A stretch of DNA of 64,000 nt from NCBI RefSeq assembly GCF_000378405.1, contig NZ_KB899636.1:1430209-1494208 (forward strand). Direction: 5' to 3'. The notes beneath the pieces were generated by a model. It ran no database searches. It was not told the origin of the DNA and saw only the letters and a list, made by a program, of their open reading frames with translations. Every line of letters begins with the position of its first letter. The stretch's first letter is position 1. The DNA is from Succinimonas amylolytica DSM 2873 (GTDB lineage: Bacteria; Pseudomonadota; Gammaproteobacteria; Enterobacterales; Succinivibrionaceae). Both the position numbers and the translations under genes were made by a program. Below are positions 8,818 through 17,750 of this stretch, piece after piece.

Positions 8818-11226
8818 ATGTCTGAGATATCCGCGATTTTTGAAAAGGACGGCCCTTTGGGAAGCGTGCCGGGCTATCGGGTAAGACCGGGGCAGGTGAG
8901 TATGGCAGAGGCTGTAGCGGAAGCTGTTTCTCGGAAACGGAATCTCATTGCAGAGGCAGGAACCGGTACCGGAAAGACCTTTGGCTATCTGGTGCCGATT
9001 CTGAAAAAACGATGCCGCGCCATTATCAGCACGGAGGCTAAAAATCTGCAGAACCAGATCTCTGATAAGGATATCCCGGAGCTGCTCCGTAAAATGGGGC
9101 TCTCCGATCAGGTTTCCGTGGTTATCTGGAAGGGAAAAGCCAATTATATCTGTCTGGACGCTCTTGAGAGGGCTATCAGACGGGTCGATCGCAGCTCTGG
9201 AAAAGACCGGGAACGGAGAGGAACAGCGGCGGACGATATGATGCTTCTGCAGGAAAAAATGCCCCGGATTATGGAGTTTATGAAAAATCCCGGAAACGGC
9301 GAGATTTCTGATTTTGAGAGTATTACCGGGATTTCTAGTCCCCGGCTTCTTTCCCGGCTGGTCATAGATCCGGAACGCTGTATCGGAGATAACTGCAAGT
9401 GCTGCTATCACAAGATAGTACATGCCGCGGCACAGAAGGCTGACATTGTTATTGTAAATCATTCTCTTCTTTGTTACGGAGCTTTTATTGAGGACTATCT
9501 TCCGGATGCGGAAGTGGTTGTTATTGATGAGGCTCATAAATTTCCGGACTGTATAAAGCAGTGCTACTCCACCAGATTCAGCAGCTTGAAGTTTCTGAAA
9601 ACGCTGAATCTGGTGCGGGAGCAGATCAGAGAGGTTCTCGCAGGAGATTCCTTGCTGGAAAAGCTGGAACAGCCATCCCGGAAGCGTTCCGGCAAAAAAG
9701 GCGATGGCTCAGTGGATCTCTTCAAGGAGCGGGCGCTGAGTCCCTATGTCGAGACAATTATTGATATCCGGCAGTCTCTTAAGGCATTGGAGGACAGTCT
9801 GGCCGGCTTTGGGGAGGTTTTGCGAAGCCGTTATGCAGATCCCGAACATGACTACACCCTGAAACCGGAATACCGGGGGCAGGAAAGGGATCTTCCGGTA
9901 GTTTTCAGCAATGGCAAATATTCCCAGGATGAAAATAAATGCTCGGAAAGCGCCTTTCTCGAGGAGCTGGAGGATCCGGCCCACGGCTTTTATCCGGTAC
10001 TGAAGGAATTCATCGAGCTTATTTACCGTGTGGCTGAAAAAATGACGAATCTTGCCGTACGGATTTTGAAAGCCAGTACCGGAATTAATGAGCAGAAGGA
10101 CGATCCTCTCAGAGATCTTGAGCAGTGTCTCGAACGTTCCAGTGAGCTTCTTCTGAACTATGCGGATGAGCTCAAGGTGAAAATTTTTCCAGAGCTGTCT
10201 TCGAGGCCCGGAGAAGAGAAACAGTTTGATTCTGAACACTATTACCGGAGCTATTTACGCTCTCCGGGATTTTTTGAGATTTCCTGCACTCCCTATAACC
10301 CTGACCGCGAGTTCCGGGAATATTTTTTGGAATCGAAAATCAATCTCAGGCGCGCCCGTTACGTTTTTACCAGTGCCACGATTTCCACCGGTGGCATGTC
10401 TTCTTTTGACGGGATTTCCGAGTCCGGATCCTACAATTATTTTGCGGATTTCATGATGCGGCTGGGACTGGAAAATAATTCCACGGATGTTATCCAGATT
10501 GCCAGTCCCTTCAATTACTACCGTAACAGTCTGCTCTGTATTCCCGAGGCGCTTAATTCTCTGGGTAAATCTGTGTCTGGAGGTCAGATCCGTCCGGATG
10601 CAGTGCTCTCAATGCTGGCGGAAGCCATTAATATCACTCCTGGCGGTATTTTTATCCTCTGTACCTCCTATGCCGCGGTGAGCAGCTATTATGCGGCGCT
10701 CAGGCAGCTTATAAGTACACAGAAGATCAGGCCGCGCCTTGTCATGTACCAGGGAGATGATTCTCTCAGCAAGGAGCAGATGACCGTCAGATTCCGTCAG
10801 AACGGCAGGGCGGTGCTTATTGGAACCAAATCTTTCTGGGAGGGGGTGGATATGCCCGGAAGGGATCTTTCCATGGTTATCATAGACAAAATTCCCTTTC
10901 CGCAGATGACTATCGATCTCAAGGCCGAAAGGAAATACTGTGAAACCCATCGCAATGTCACCGGCAAGTACGATATTTTTCAGATGGTGGATATGCCCCG
11001 GGCCATTATTGACCTTAAACAGGGGGTGGGACGGCTTATTCGCAAGGAGAATGACGTCGGAGTGACGGTTATCTGCAGCCCGGCTCTGACTGATGGCGGC
11101 AGAAAGCAGTACCGGGACGAAATTTTAGAATCCCTGCCTCCTATGTATTTTGACAGTGATACTGGGGTGATTCCGGAATTCTGGGCCTGGCATAAGAAGC
11201 ATGATGCTCCGGAACCTTCTGCATGA
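8818..11226 (+). CDS. yoaA: DinG/XPD-family ATP-dependent helicase YoaA
   Basis: Superfamily 2 DNA helicase of the iron-sulphur XPD/DinG group, implicated in repair of stalled replication forks. Walker A is AEAGTGTGKTFGYL (about residues 44-57) and the DEAH box is VVIDEAHKF. Cysteines between them (ERCIGDNCKCCYH, plus YICLDA) would hold the [4Fe-4S] cluster. The C-terminal half has the helicase block GVGRLIRKENDVG. At 802 residues it is longer than E. coli YoaA, with a charged insertion at about 285-430. It is followed by tsaB, the same neighbour as in many gammaproteobacteria, which favours YoaA over DinG. Confidence 0.88.
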   Translation: MSEISAIFEKDGPLGSVPGYRVRPGQVSMAEAVAEAVSRKRNLIAEAGTGTGKTFGYLVPILKKRCRAIISTEAKNLQNQISDKDIPELLRKMGLSDQVSVVIWKGKANYICLDALERAIRRVDRSSGKDRERRGTAADDMMLLQEKMPRIMEFMKNPGNGEISDFESITGISSPRLLSRLVIDPERCIGDNCKCCYHKIVHAAAQKADIVIVNHSLLCYGAFIEDYLPDAEVVVIDEAHKFPDCIKQCYSTRFSSLKFLKTLNLVREQIREVLAGDSLLEKLEQPSRKRSGKKGDGSVDLFKERALSPYVETIIDIRQSLKALEDSLAGFGEVLRSRYADPEHDYTLKPEYRGQERDLPVVFSNGKYSQDENKCSESAFLEELEDPAHGFYPVLKEFIELIYRVAEKMTNLAVRILKASTGINEQKDDPLRDLEQCLERSSELLLNYADELKVKIFPELSSRPGEEKQFDSEHYYRSYLRSPGFFEISCTPYNPDREFREYFLESKINLRRARYVFTSATISTGGMSSFDGISESGSYNYFADFMMRLGLENNSTDVIQIASPFNYYRNSLLCIPEALNSLGKSVSGGQIRPDAVLSMLAEAINITPGGIFILCTSYAAVSSYYAALRQLISTQKIRPRLVMYQGDDSLSKEQMTVRFRQNGRAVLIGTKSFWEGVDMPGRDLSMVIIDKIPFPQMTIDLKAERKYCETHRNVTGKYDIFQMVDMPRAIIDLKQGVGRLIRKENDVGVTVICSPALTDGGRKQYRDEILESLPPMYFDSDTGVIPEFWAWHKKHDAPEPSA

Positions 11227-11263
11227 TTTTGGGTGAAGGATTTTTTTGCCGGTGCTAACGGGC

Positions 11264-11269
11264 TATAAT
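11264..11269 (+). promoter_or_regulatory. Possible -10 element for tsaB
   Basis: Perfect TATAAT 31 bases before the tsaB ATG. No good -35 is visible, and read-through from yoaA is also possible. Confidence 0.3.
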
Positions 11270-11300
11270 AGGCACGGTAGGATTTTGTCAGGAATTTTTT

Positions 11301-12029
11301 ATGACCAGAATACTTGCGGTGGACACCTCCACTGAAGCCTGTTCGGCGGCTCTGTACAATGATGGCGGATTATTTTGCGAGAGGGAGGTGGCGCCCCAGG
11401 GGCACACCCGGCTGCTGTTGCCCATGATAGACCGGCTTCTCAAAAGTCAGGGACTGGGACTTGGGGATCTGGACTGCATAGCTGCCGGAAGGGGGCCAGG
11501 ATCCTTTACCGGGGTGCGTATCGGAGTCAGCCTGGCTCAGGGATTGGCGTTTGGTGCCGGAAAACCCCTTGTCGGGATAAGTGATCTGGAGGTGCTGGCC
11601 TTCACGGCATTTAACAGGACAGCATCCGGCAAGGCGGTAGCTGCCATTGATGCCAGAATGGGGGAGGTTTACATCGGAGTCTATGAAAGGGATTCCCGGG
11701 GCTTCCCGTCCCTTCTGGGCGAGGAGCAGGTGCTATCACCGGAAAAAGCGCTGGATTATGTCAGGGAGCTTATTAATAACGAAGCTCCGGCCATAATCGG
11801 AACCGGCTTCGGAACTTATCCGGTTCTCGGAGCAGCTCTCAATGGCATTAGAACTGACGAGAGTCTTCCCTGGGCTGACAGTCTGGTGCGTCTGGCACTC
11901 CGGGACTGGGAGCTTTCCCGGGCTCGGCCTCCGGAGGAAGTGCTGCCTGTTTATATCCGGGATCAGGTTACCTGGAAGAAAATCAGCGAGCAGGAGCAGG
12001 AACGCCAGAGCCGGAAGATGAAGATGTAG
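11301..12029 (+). CDS. tsaB: tRNA threonylcarbamoyladenosine biosynthesis protein TsaB
   Basis: Partner of TsaD/TsaE in making t6A37 in ANN-decoding tRNAs. TsaB is a catalytically inactive ASKHA-fold protein. ILAVDTSTEACSAALY opens the protein, and AAGRGPGSFTGVRIGVSL is the diagnostic motif for this family. The 242-residue length is typical. It lies 74 bp after yoaA, a conserved gammaproteobacterial adjacency. The C-terminus ends in a charged tail (EQEQERQSRKMKM). Confidence 0.94.
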   Translation: MTRILAVDTSTEACSAALYNDGGLFCEREVAPQGHTRLLLPMIDRLLKSQGLGLGDLDCIAAGRGPGSFTGVRIGVSLAQGLAFGAGKPLVGISDLEVLAFTAFNRTASGKAVAAIDARMGEVYIGVYERDSRGFPSLLGEEQVLSPEKALDYVRELINNEAPAIIGTGFGTYPVLGAALNGIRTDESLPWADSLVRLALRDWELSRARPPEEVLPVYIRDQVTWKKISEQEQERQSRKMKM

Positions 12030-12259
12030 CGGTATCTGGAATAAAACAGATACTGGAAGCGTTTTTAAAACCCTGTAATTAGTTTTTTGCGCTACCTGTG
12101 TTATTCTTTAGGAAACGGGGAAAACTCCGGAACTGCAGGTCATAACGGGACTGGGAAGTGAAGAGCTCCGGCACCGGTGTTGCTGCGGTTCTAAGACAAT
12201 AATAATCCGGGAAAGGCTGAAAGCGTTGGTTGAATTCTTCTAACCGGGAGGAAGGGAGC

Positions 12260-13300
12260 ATGTCAAGACAGGATCATGCTTTAAGTGTTGCTGTTATCGG
12301 CGCCGGGGTCAGAGCGCGTAATATGCTCCGGGTTTACAGGATGCTGGGGCGTCCCGTTACCGGAGTGTTCAGCAGAACCAGAGCCAATACCTACAGGATG
12401 GTGGAAGATCTGGGCCTTTACGGGGTCACCACTGTTTATGAAAATCTGGCCAATCTTCTGGAGCATGACGTGGCTCCCTATATCTATATAGCCTCTCCCA
12501 ACAGTACTCATGCCTCGTTTTCCATGGAGGCGATTTTTCATGGACGGCATGTGCTTACCGAAAATCTGATGGCGGAAAACGTAAGAGAGCTGGCAGCGAT
12601 TGAAGAGGCTCTCCGGCAGGAGCCCCGGGTTTTTATGGAGGCCAATACTGCTCTGTCCTCTCCGGTTTTAAAGCGGCTGAGACAGTATGTGGATTCCGGC
12701 AGGGAATATCCTGAGCTCGGCGAGCTCGGAATGCTGGCCATTACCTACAGCTCTTCCCGGGAAAAGCCGCAGAGCGAGCTAGGTTTTCTGAAAAGCGAGG
12801 GGTGTTATCCCATAGGAGCCTCAGTGAGACTTCAGGGAACACGGGTGGATACGGTGGTGTCAGACATGGATTTCGATGCCCTGTGGCGCGATTCCCGGGG
12901 GGCCTGTACTCTCAGCAATGAGGATGGTATCAAATCCTGTCTCTCCATGTCATTTGCGGACAAGCTGCCTTCCAACGTGGTTCTTTCATTTAAGAACGGC
13001 TTTATTGTAGTTGAGGATTTTCCGACGGCTCTGCATTATGATGTTTATCGTAACGGCGTAAAAACCAGAGTGGATCTTACAGGGGATATTCTTCGCGAGT
13101 ACGAGCTTTCTCCGGATATTTTTAAAACCCCGCTGGATATATCTCTGGCTGTTGAGATTCTGGATTTCGAAGCGGCTGTGGCCAGGAGCTGCCAGGATCG
13201 CTCCGGACTGGAGGATCTTACTAATTACCAGGAATCACTGGCCGTATTCCGTCTTATTTATGAAATTTTGGCTCATCTGTCTGTTCAGCGGGATCTCTGA
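12260..13300 (+). CDS. Gfo/Idh/MocA-family oxidoreductase
   Basis: NAD(P)-dependent oxidoreductase of 346 residues. The N-terminal Rossmann fold shows VAVIGAGVRARNMLR. The following VAPYIYIASPNSTHASFSMEAI and GRHVLTENLMAEN are standard Gfo/Idh features, although the usual catalytic EKP is replaced by TENL. The ATG at 12260 follows GGGAGGAAGGGAGC and is clearly better than an in-frame TTG at 12230. The substrate is unknown. The gene lies just upstream of the aryl-polyene cluster but is not a usual member of it. Loss of the EKP lysine means it may have altered activity. Confidence 0.75.
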   Translation: MSRQDHALSVAVIGAGVRARNMLRVYRMLGRPVTGVFSRTRANTYRMVEDLGLYGVTTVYENLANLLEHDVAPYIYIASPNSTHASFSMEAIFHGRHVLTENLMAENVRELAAIEEALRQEPRVFMEANTALSSPVLKRLRQYVDSGREYPELGELGMLAITYSSSREKPQSELGFLKSEGCYPIGASVRLQGTRVDTVVSDMDFDALWRDSRGACTLSNEDGIKSCLSMSFADKLPSNVVLSFKNGFIVVEDFPTALHYDVYRNGVKTRVDLTGDILREYELSPDIFKTPLDISLAVEILDFEAAVARSCQDRSGLEDLTNYQESLAVFRLIYEILAHLSVQRDL

Positions 13301-13348
13301 TTTCCCGCCGGAGGTACGGATTTAATCGCCCCCTATGGAAAAAGTGCA

Positions 13349-14107
13349 ATGTTCTGTTTTCAGCTGGATGATATTTGCTATGCCGCGTCCCGGGGGACGG
13401 GACTCAGAGGATTCGGAAGTCCGGTTCCCGCTGAGGATTGTGCCGTTTTTCAGAAAGATCTCTCCTCCGATATTCCCATGTTGCTCCGGCGTCGGCTGCT
13501 ACCGGCCGGAAGACTGGCGGTAGGAGCTGGATCCCGTCTGCTGGCACGGTGGCCCGATATTTCCAGGATTATTTTCGCATCCAGAACCGGTGAAAGCGTG
13601 CGCTGTTTTCGGATGCTTCAGGAAATTTTTGCCGGAAACGGCCTTTCTCCCATGGAGTTTGCATCCTCGGTTCAAAATAGCAATGCCGGAGTCCTGTCCA
13701 TTATCCGGGGATATCAGGGGGAGGTTACCGCTGTTGCCGGAGGAGTGAACACTTTGTCCGCGGCTGTTACTGAGGCCTGGGCGGCTTTATGCGCTCATCC
13801 TGACATGAAAAGGATTCTTCTGGCGGTATCCGAGGAAAGTCTGGAGGGTAGCCGGGATATTCTTGCCGAACCTGCGGATTTTGGAGGCGAGTATGCGCTG
13901 GTTCTGGTGCTTTCCCGCTGCTCCGGAAACGGGAGGGCAGGAGCGGTGCAGGATCTTCTGGAGGCGCAGTGGCCGGAAGGACGGTACCTCCGGCGTTATA
14001 ACGGGGGGGCGTTTTTTGGTTTTTCTCCGGAACGGGATGGAAATCTTTCCGGCCGGGAGCTGGGAGCGGCGCTTGCTGACGAATGCGGAATCTGGGAGCG
14101 GCCATAG
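13349..14107 (+). CDS. apeC: Beta-ketoacyl synthase chain length factor of an aryl-polyene cluster (ApeC-like)
   Basis: A 252-residue ketosynthase-like protein of the short chain-length-factor type (ketoacyl-synt_2 family). The segment SSVQNSNAGVLSIIRGYQG, where a catalytic cysteine would sit in a ketosynthase, carries no Cys, so it should act as a partner setting chain length. It opens the aryl-polyene set and runs into an acyltransferase 18 bp downstream. The ribosome binding site is weak, and an out-of-frame ATG sits at 13335. It likely pairs with one of the two full ketosynthases at 27-30.6 kb. Confidence 0.82.
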   Translation: MFCFQLDDICYAASRGTGLRGFGSPVPAEDCAVFQKDLSSDIPMLLRRRLLPAGRLAVGAGSRLLARWPDISRIIFASRTGESVRCFRMLQEIFAGNGLSPMEFASSVQNSNAGVLSIIRGYQGEVTAVAGGVNTLSAAVTEAWAALCAHPDMKRILLAVSEESLEGSRDILAEPADFGGEYALVLVLSRCSGNGRAGAVQDLLEAQWPEGRYLRRYNGGAFFGFSPERDGNLSGRELGAALADECGIWERP

Positions 14108-14125
14108 TTTGTTGTTTGCGGTGCC

Positions 14126-14908
14126 ATGAGAACAGTTAGCGCTTTTGTAAGAGGTCTTACCACTCTTTTTATTTACGGAGTGTTTTCCGGAGGAGCAGTC
14201 CTTAACGGAACTCTAATCTATATTCTCCTTATCATTTTTATCAGAGATCCCCGTAAAAGACAGCTGGCTCTTCGCAGGGCGGTGAGAGCAGGACTCCGTT
14301 TCTTTATTTTTCTGGCAGGAATCCTTGGAGTTTTTCGGGTAGAGGCGGGCGATATCCGGGAGCTTCAGGGACTCCGGGGAGCTGTGATTATTGTAAACCA
14401 CCCCACACTGGCTGATTTTGTCATCATTATTTCCCATCTGGATATCCATACTAATACCATGGTCAAGAATTCGCTGACGCATGGCTTTATGAAATACGTC
14501 ATCCGGCATCTCGGATATGTAAATAACAAATCTGATTTTACGGAAATGAGGGACGCGGTGGCAGCCGGGGACAATGTGCTGATTTTCCCGGAAGGAACCC
14601 GAACCCGGGACCCTGCGGCACTGGTTTTTCAGAGGGGCGCTGCCAACCTGGCCATCAGAGAAGCCATACCGTTGCAGCCGATTTTTATTTATTGTGACGC
14701 TCCGGGATATCTGTCCCGGGGTTTTTTATCCCTTAGGGTTCCGGATCATGTCCCCCGTTATTACCTGAAAAAAGGAGATCTGCTTCGGCCGGAGGAATTT
14801 TTGGAAACGGAAAAGCTTCCTTCCGTAAATGCGAGACATTTAACAAAAAGATTAGAAAAAATGTATAACGAGTGGCTTTTGAATTGTAGTAACCGCAAAA
14901 ATCGGTAG
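14126..14908 (+). CDS. 1-acylglycerol-3-phosphate acyltransferase-like protein of the aryl-polyene cluster
   Basis: Membrane-associated acyltransferase (PlsC/LPLAT fold, 260 residues). The catalytic HxxxxD is in IVNHPTLADFV and the acceptor-site motif is FPEGTRTRD. Two N-terminal hydrophobic segments lie at about 10-35 and 50-72. In aryl-polyene clusters an enzyme of this type (the position of ApeD) attaches acyl chains to the glycerolipid that carries the pigment. It lies between the chain length factor and an acyl carrier protein gene. Confidence 0.82.
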   Translation: MRTVSAFVRGLTTLFIYGVFSGGAVLNGTLIYILLIIFIRDPRKRQLALRRAVRAGLRFFIFLAGILGVFRVEAGDIRELQGLRGAVIIVNHPTLADFVIIISHLDIHTNTMVKNSLTHGFMKYVIRHLGYVNNKSDFTEMRDAVAAGDNVLIFPEGTRTRDPAALVFQRGAANLAIREAIPLQPIFIYCDAPGYLSRGFLSLRVPDHVPRYYLKKGDLLRPEEFLETEKLPSVNARHLTKRLEKMYNEWLLNCSNRKNR

Positions 14909-14946
14909 AATTCCATTGTTTTAAAAAGAGCAAACTGAGGGATGTT

Positions 14947-15207
14947 ATGAGCGAAGATCTGACTCTTAAAATCAAGGAAATGATAATTACTGCCCTTAAC
15001 CTGGAGGATATCACTCCGGATGATATTGATACAGAAGCCCCGCTTTTCAATGATGGGCTGGGCCTGGATTCTATCGATGCCCTGGAGCTGGGGCTGGCCA
15101 TGAAAAATACCTTTGGAGTTACCATTAACCCGGAATCGGAGGATGTTAAAAGGCATTTTTATTCCGTGAAAACATTGCGGGAATACATTGAGGAAAGTAA
15201 AAATTAG
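14947..15207 (+). CDS. apeE: Acyl carrier protein (aryl-polyene cluster, first copy)
   Basis: An 86-residue acidic carrier protein. The phosphopantetheine serine is in GLDSIDALEL (about residue 42). The ATG follows CTGAGGGATGTT. Aryl-polyene clusters characteristically encode two carrier proteins; this is the first here and the second is at 17.5 kb. The apeE symbol follows gene order and could be exchanged with apeF. A terminator follows. Confidence 0.88.
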   Translation: MSEDLTLKIKEMIITALNLEDITPDDIDTEAPLFNDGLGLDSIDALELGLAMKNTFGVTINPESEDVKRHFYSVKTLREYIEESKN

Positions 15208-15267
15208 CAATTAGCAACGTTGTGGCGGCGGACAAAACAATTCTCCGCCCCTCTGTTTTTTTCTGCC

Positions 15268-15295
15268 GGCCGGACTATCAGGTTCGGCCTTTTTG
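15268..15295 (+). terminator. Rho-independent terminator after the first carrier protein
   Basis: An 8-bp stem GGCCGGAC / GTTCGGCC (one G-T pair) with a 6-nt loop is followed by six Ts. It closes the first aryl-polyene transcript before an AT-rich gap. Confidence 0.7.
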
Positions 15296-15701
15296 TTTGC
15301 CTGAAAAAACTTTGTCTTCAGACTTTAGGATTTTCTGTTTTCCTTTCTTTTATTGTGACAAGGTCAGTTTCTCAATAATCAGCCCGGAATTTCCTGACTG
15401 GAGAAGTAATTTTTAGGATTCTCAGAGACTGAATTTAAATATTCTTTAATTAATTCATCTTTTGCAAAAACTACAGGTTTGTATATTGTTGTTACATGAT
15501 AATGCATGTTGATATGCAATAAAATTAACAATTCTGTGAATCTTTGATAATCTCATCACAAAACAGAAACTGCAATGCTTCTGATATCTGATTGTTTTAT
15601 AAAGATATGATATTAATTGTATTTCTTAAAAAGGGCGTGATAATGCAGTTATACGCTTGAAAATACATGCATAATATATCTAACAAGGAGATTTTATAAT
15701 A
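15296..15701. other. AT-rich intergenic region before an unidentified gene
   Basis: About 400 bases, clearly richer in A+T than the flanking genes, with many candidate -10 hexamers. No gene, RNA fold or repeat is recognised. The composition shift together with an unrelated gene just downstream suggests insertion of foreign DNA into the aryl-polyene cluster. Confidence 0.5.
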
Positions 15702-16847
15702 ATGATTAAAGATGAAGATCGGGAGCTCCGGAAACAGCGCAGCCGGATTTGCGACCTTGATGATCAGCAGCTTTACGGGATGACGGATCGGGAATTCTAT
15801 AACGATTGTTTTCCGCTTAAATCACCCTGGCTTACTGCTGACAGATACCGGATTCCTGCCGATACCGATTCCCAGGCGCGGGAGAATCTGAATCTGCATA
15901 TTCGCAGCTTTTTTCGGCCGGAGTTTATCAGGAGCAGCGAAGCCGGTACTGATGCCTGTTATGAGGATCTGTACAAGGCCATGCAGAACTTCAGGGACGA
16001 GTACGCCTTCAATAACGATTCCCGGATGTCTGAGGAGCGCTTCAGTGAAATGTTCGGTCAGGCCAGATATCCCCGGTGGAATTTCCTGGTAAATGCCTCG
16101 TATCACTTCAGCTATCTGCAGTTTCTGAAACGGGAAGCTCCGGACAGCAGATGGTGGGATGACAGTAGTCTTGACACCTCCTCCAAGATTAAGGCCTATC
16201 TCACGTCCGCAGATGATGATTATCTGGAAATCTTTCTGGAGGCTGTCCGTTTTCTTGCCGACGGCTGCTGGGAACAGTTTTGTGCCAAGGTTTCGCGACA
16301 GCGCCGGGTGGATCATATGTGTTTTTGGATCAGTCCCCGCGATTTTTATCTTCTGGAGGAATTTGTCAAAAGAAACGAAGACCGTTTTGTGAAAGCCATG
16401 CCCTTTGTTCCGTACAGCGGAAAAATCGGAATAACCATGGAGTTTATGGGATGCACTCCCGGCTCCTATAACGAGGGGATCGCCCTGATGCTTTTTGCCT
16501 ATGTGAACAGTGTCCGGGACAAATCAGAAATGACGGCTGAAGATATGTATGACCGGATGATGAGAATGAAAACCTCCAGGAGCTATGAGGGCGATCCCGG
16601 TTTTCCGGACTGGCGTGGCAGCTTTGAGAAAGGGACCTGTATCTCTTCAGGATCCCGGATACTTTTGCTGGAGAGCATTGCCCATGTTCTTAGGAACAAA
16701 GCACCGGACAGGAATTCCTTTATTTTTAAGGCAGCCGGGAAATATCATCCCGAGTGGAGAGTTCTCGCTTTTAATAATTATCAGAGTTCCCGGACGCGTT
16801 ACCTGAGATCCCAGTATCGGGAATCCCTTTGGAACTGGAATTCATAG
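15702..16847 (+). CDS. Protein of unknown function inside the aryl-polyene cluster
   Basis: I do not recognise this 381-residue protein. It is soluble-looking, with no signal peptide or membrane helix. It is rich in aromatic residues and Arg/Asp, and has repeated tryptophans (SRWWDD, FPDWRGSF, LWNWNS at the very end). The ATG is well supported by AAGGAG at 15685-15690. It is preceded by AT-rich DNA and followed by a long non-coding gap with a DnaA-box array, so it seems to be a separate transcription unit splitting the two carrier-protein genes. Nothing in it points to polyketide chemistry; it is probably an accessory gene. Confidence 0.7.
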   Translation: MIKDEDRELRKQRSRICDLDDQQLYGMTDREFYNDCFPLKSPWLTADRYRIPADTDSQARENLNLHIRSFFRPEFIRSSEAGTDACYEDLYKAMQNFRDEYAFNNDSRMSEERFSEMFGQARYPRWNFLVNASYHFSYLQFLKREAPDSRWWDDSSLDTSSKIKAYLTSADDDYLEIFLEAVRFLADGCWEQFCAKVSRQRRVDHMCFWISPRDFYLLEEFVKRNEDRFVKAMPFVPYSGKIGITMEFMGCTPGSYNEGIALMLFAYVNSVRDKSEMTAEDMYDRMMRMKTSRSYEGDPGFPDWRGSFEKGTCISSGSRILLLESIAHVLRNKAPDRNSFIFKAAGKYHPEWRVLAFNNYQSSRTRYLRSQYRESLWNWNS

Positions 16848-17201
16848 TTCCTGACAGACTTCTGAAAACAGAATCCGGGTTTTTGTATCTGTCCTGACAT
16901 ATAAATGATCAATAACAGCGGGGGCAGCAGGAAAACAGCCTGGTATTTCGGTCCAGGATTACCGGAGCTTAATAAATGCTGTCAGGAAACAGATTTTCCG
17001 ATGTGGTTTTTCATCCCCGCTGTGTTTGCCGGCTGCGGCAATGGTCATCGGGCTTAAATGAAAGGCCTGGTATGAGAAGGAGGTGGAGCGGAATGGCTTA
17101 ATTTTGACCGGTAATTATATTTCTGAAAAGAGGTCTCATGATGATGATTCAATCCGGTACCGGAACTGCCAAAGCAGGGAGCGCTGTCGGAGATTTTGTA
17201 C
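16848..17201. other. Intergenic gap upstream of the DnaA-box-like array
   Basis: About 350 bases with no gene I can support. An open frame spanning 17083-17334 is produced largely by the phased repeat at 17202-17246 and is unlikely to be translated. Confidence 0.5.
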
Positions 17202-17246
17202 TGTGGATAAAACAGTGAATAACGCTGTGAATAACACTGTGAATAA
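17202..17246 (+). repeat. Four direct DnaA-box-like 9-mers phased at 12 bp
   Basis: Nine-mers start at 17202 (TGTGGATAA), 17214 (AGTGAATAA), 17226 (TGTGAATAA) and 17238 (TGTGAATAA), each separated by exactly 3 bp. Three match TGTGNATAA, the complement of the DnaA box TTATNCACA; one differs at one base. The first equals the strong E. coli R1 box sequence. dnaA, dnaN, gyrB, gidA and rpmH are not nearby, so a titration, regulatory or reactivating site is as likely as an origin. It lies 250 bp upstream of the second carrier-protein gene. Confidence 0.65.
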
Positions 17247-17495
17247 CCATATAAGGGACAATAGCCCACCCTCTTTCAGGCTGGTTTCTGCCCCCCTTCC
17301 TGAGAACTATGGCAATGCAGTTTTGGAACGCTGAGAAAGCGCTGTGACAGTAATGCTTTTTCGGAGGTGGCTTTTAAACAATAAAAACTTCCTGAAAACA
17401 GGTATAATTGCAGGTTATTGGGGCAGCGGAGGCTCCTTTATCAGTTACTGACGGCGATAGCTGCATGGCGTGCAGCCTAACGGAGCTTAACGGAC

Positions 17496-17750
17496 ATGAA
17501 CACTCGGGAAGAAATTTTTAACGACCTTCGGGATATGCTGGAAACCGATTTTGAAATCGACAGGGATCTTATTACCATGGAGGCTCTCCTGGGAGAAGAT
17601 CTGGATTTCGATTCTATTGATGCCATAGACATGATAGCCCAGCTTCAGAGACAGCTAAAATGCCGTTTTACCCCGGAGGATTTCAAGGCGGTAAAAACCG
17701 TCGGGGATGTGGTGGATACTATCTGTGCCCGGCTTCAGGAAAATTCCTGA
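17496..17750 (+). CDS. apeF: Acyl carrier protein (aryl-polyene cluster, second copy)
   Basis: An 84-residue acidic carrier protein with the phosphopantetheine site DFDSIDAIDM (Ser about residue 36). It is distinct from the carrier at 14.9 kb. Its TGA overlaps the ATG of the acyl-ACP ligase gene (TGATG at 17748-17752), so the pair is translationally coupled. That fits a ligase loading the aromatic starter onto this carrier. apeE and apeF could be swapped. Confidence 0.88.
   Translation: MNTREEIFNDLRDMLETDFEIDRDLITMEALLGEDLDFDSIDAIDMIAQLQRQLKCRFTPEDFKAVKTVGDVVDTICARLQENS

Noticed and set aside
15296-15701. Replication origin (AT-rich DUE near the DnaA-box-like array)
   Set aside because: The AT-rich region is 1.5 kb away with a gene in between, and no origin-linked genes are present. 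I keep the boxes as a finding without calling an origin.
17083-17334. Open reading frame across the DnaA-box-like array
   Set aside because: No ribosome binding site of note, and the predicted Val-Asn repeats are simply a translation of the 12-bp DNA repeat.
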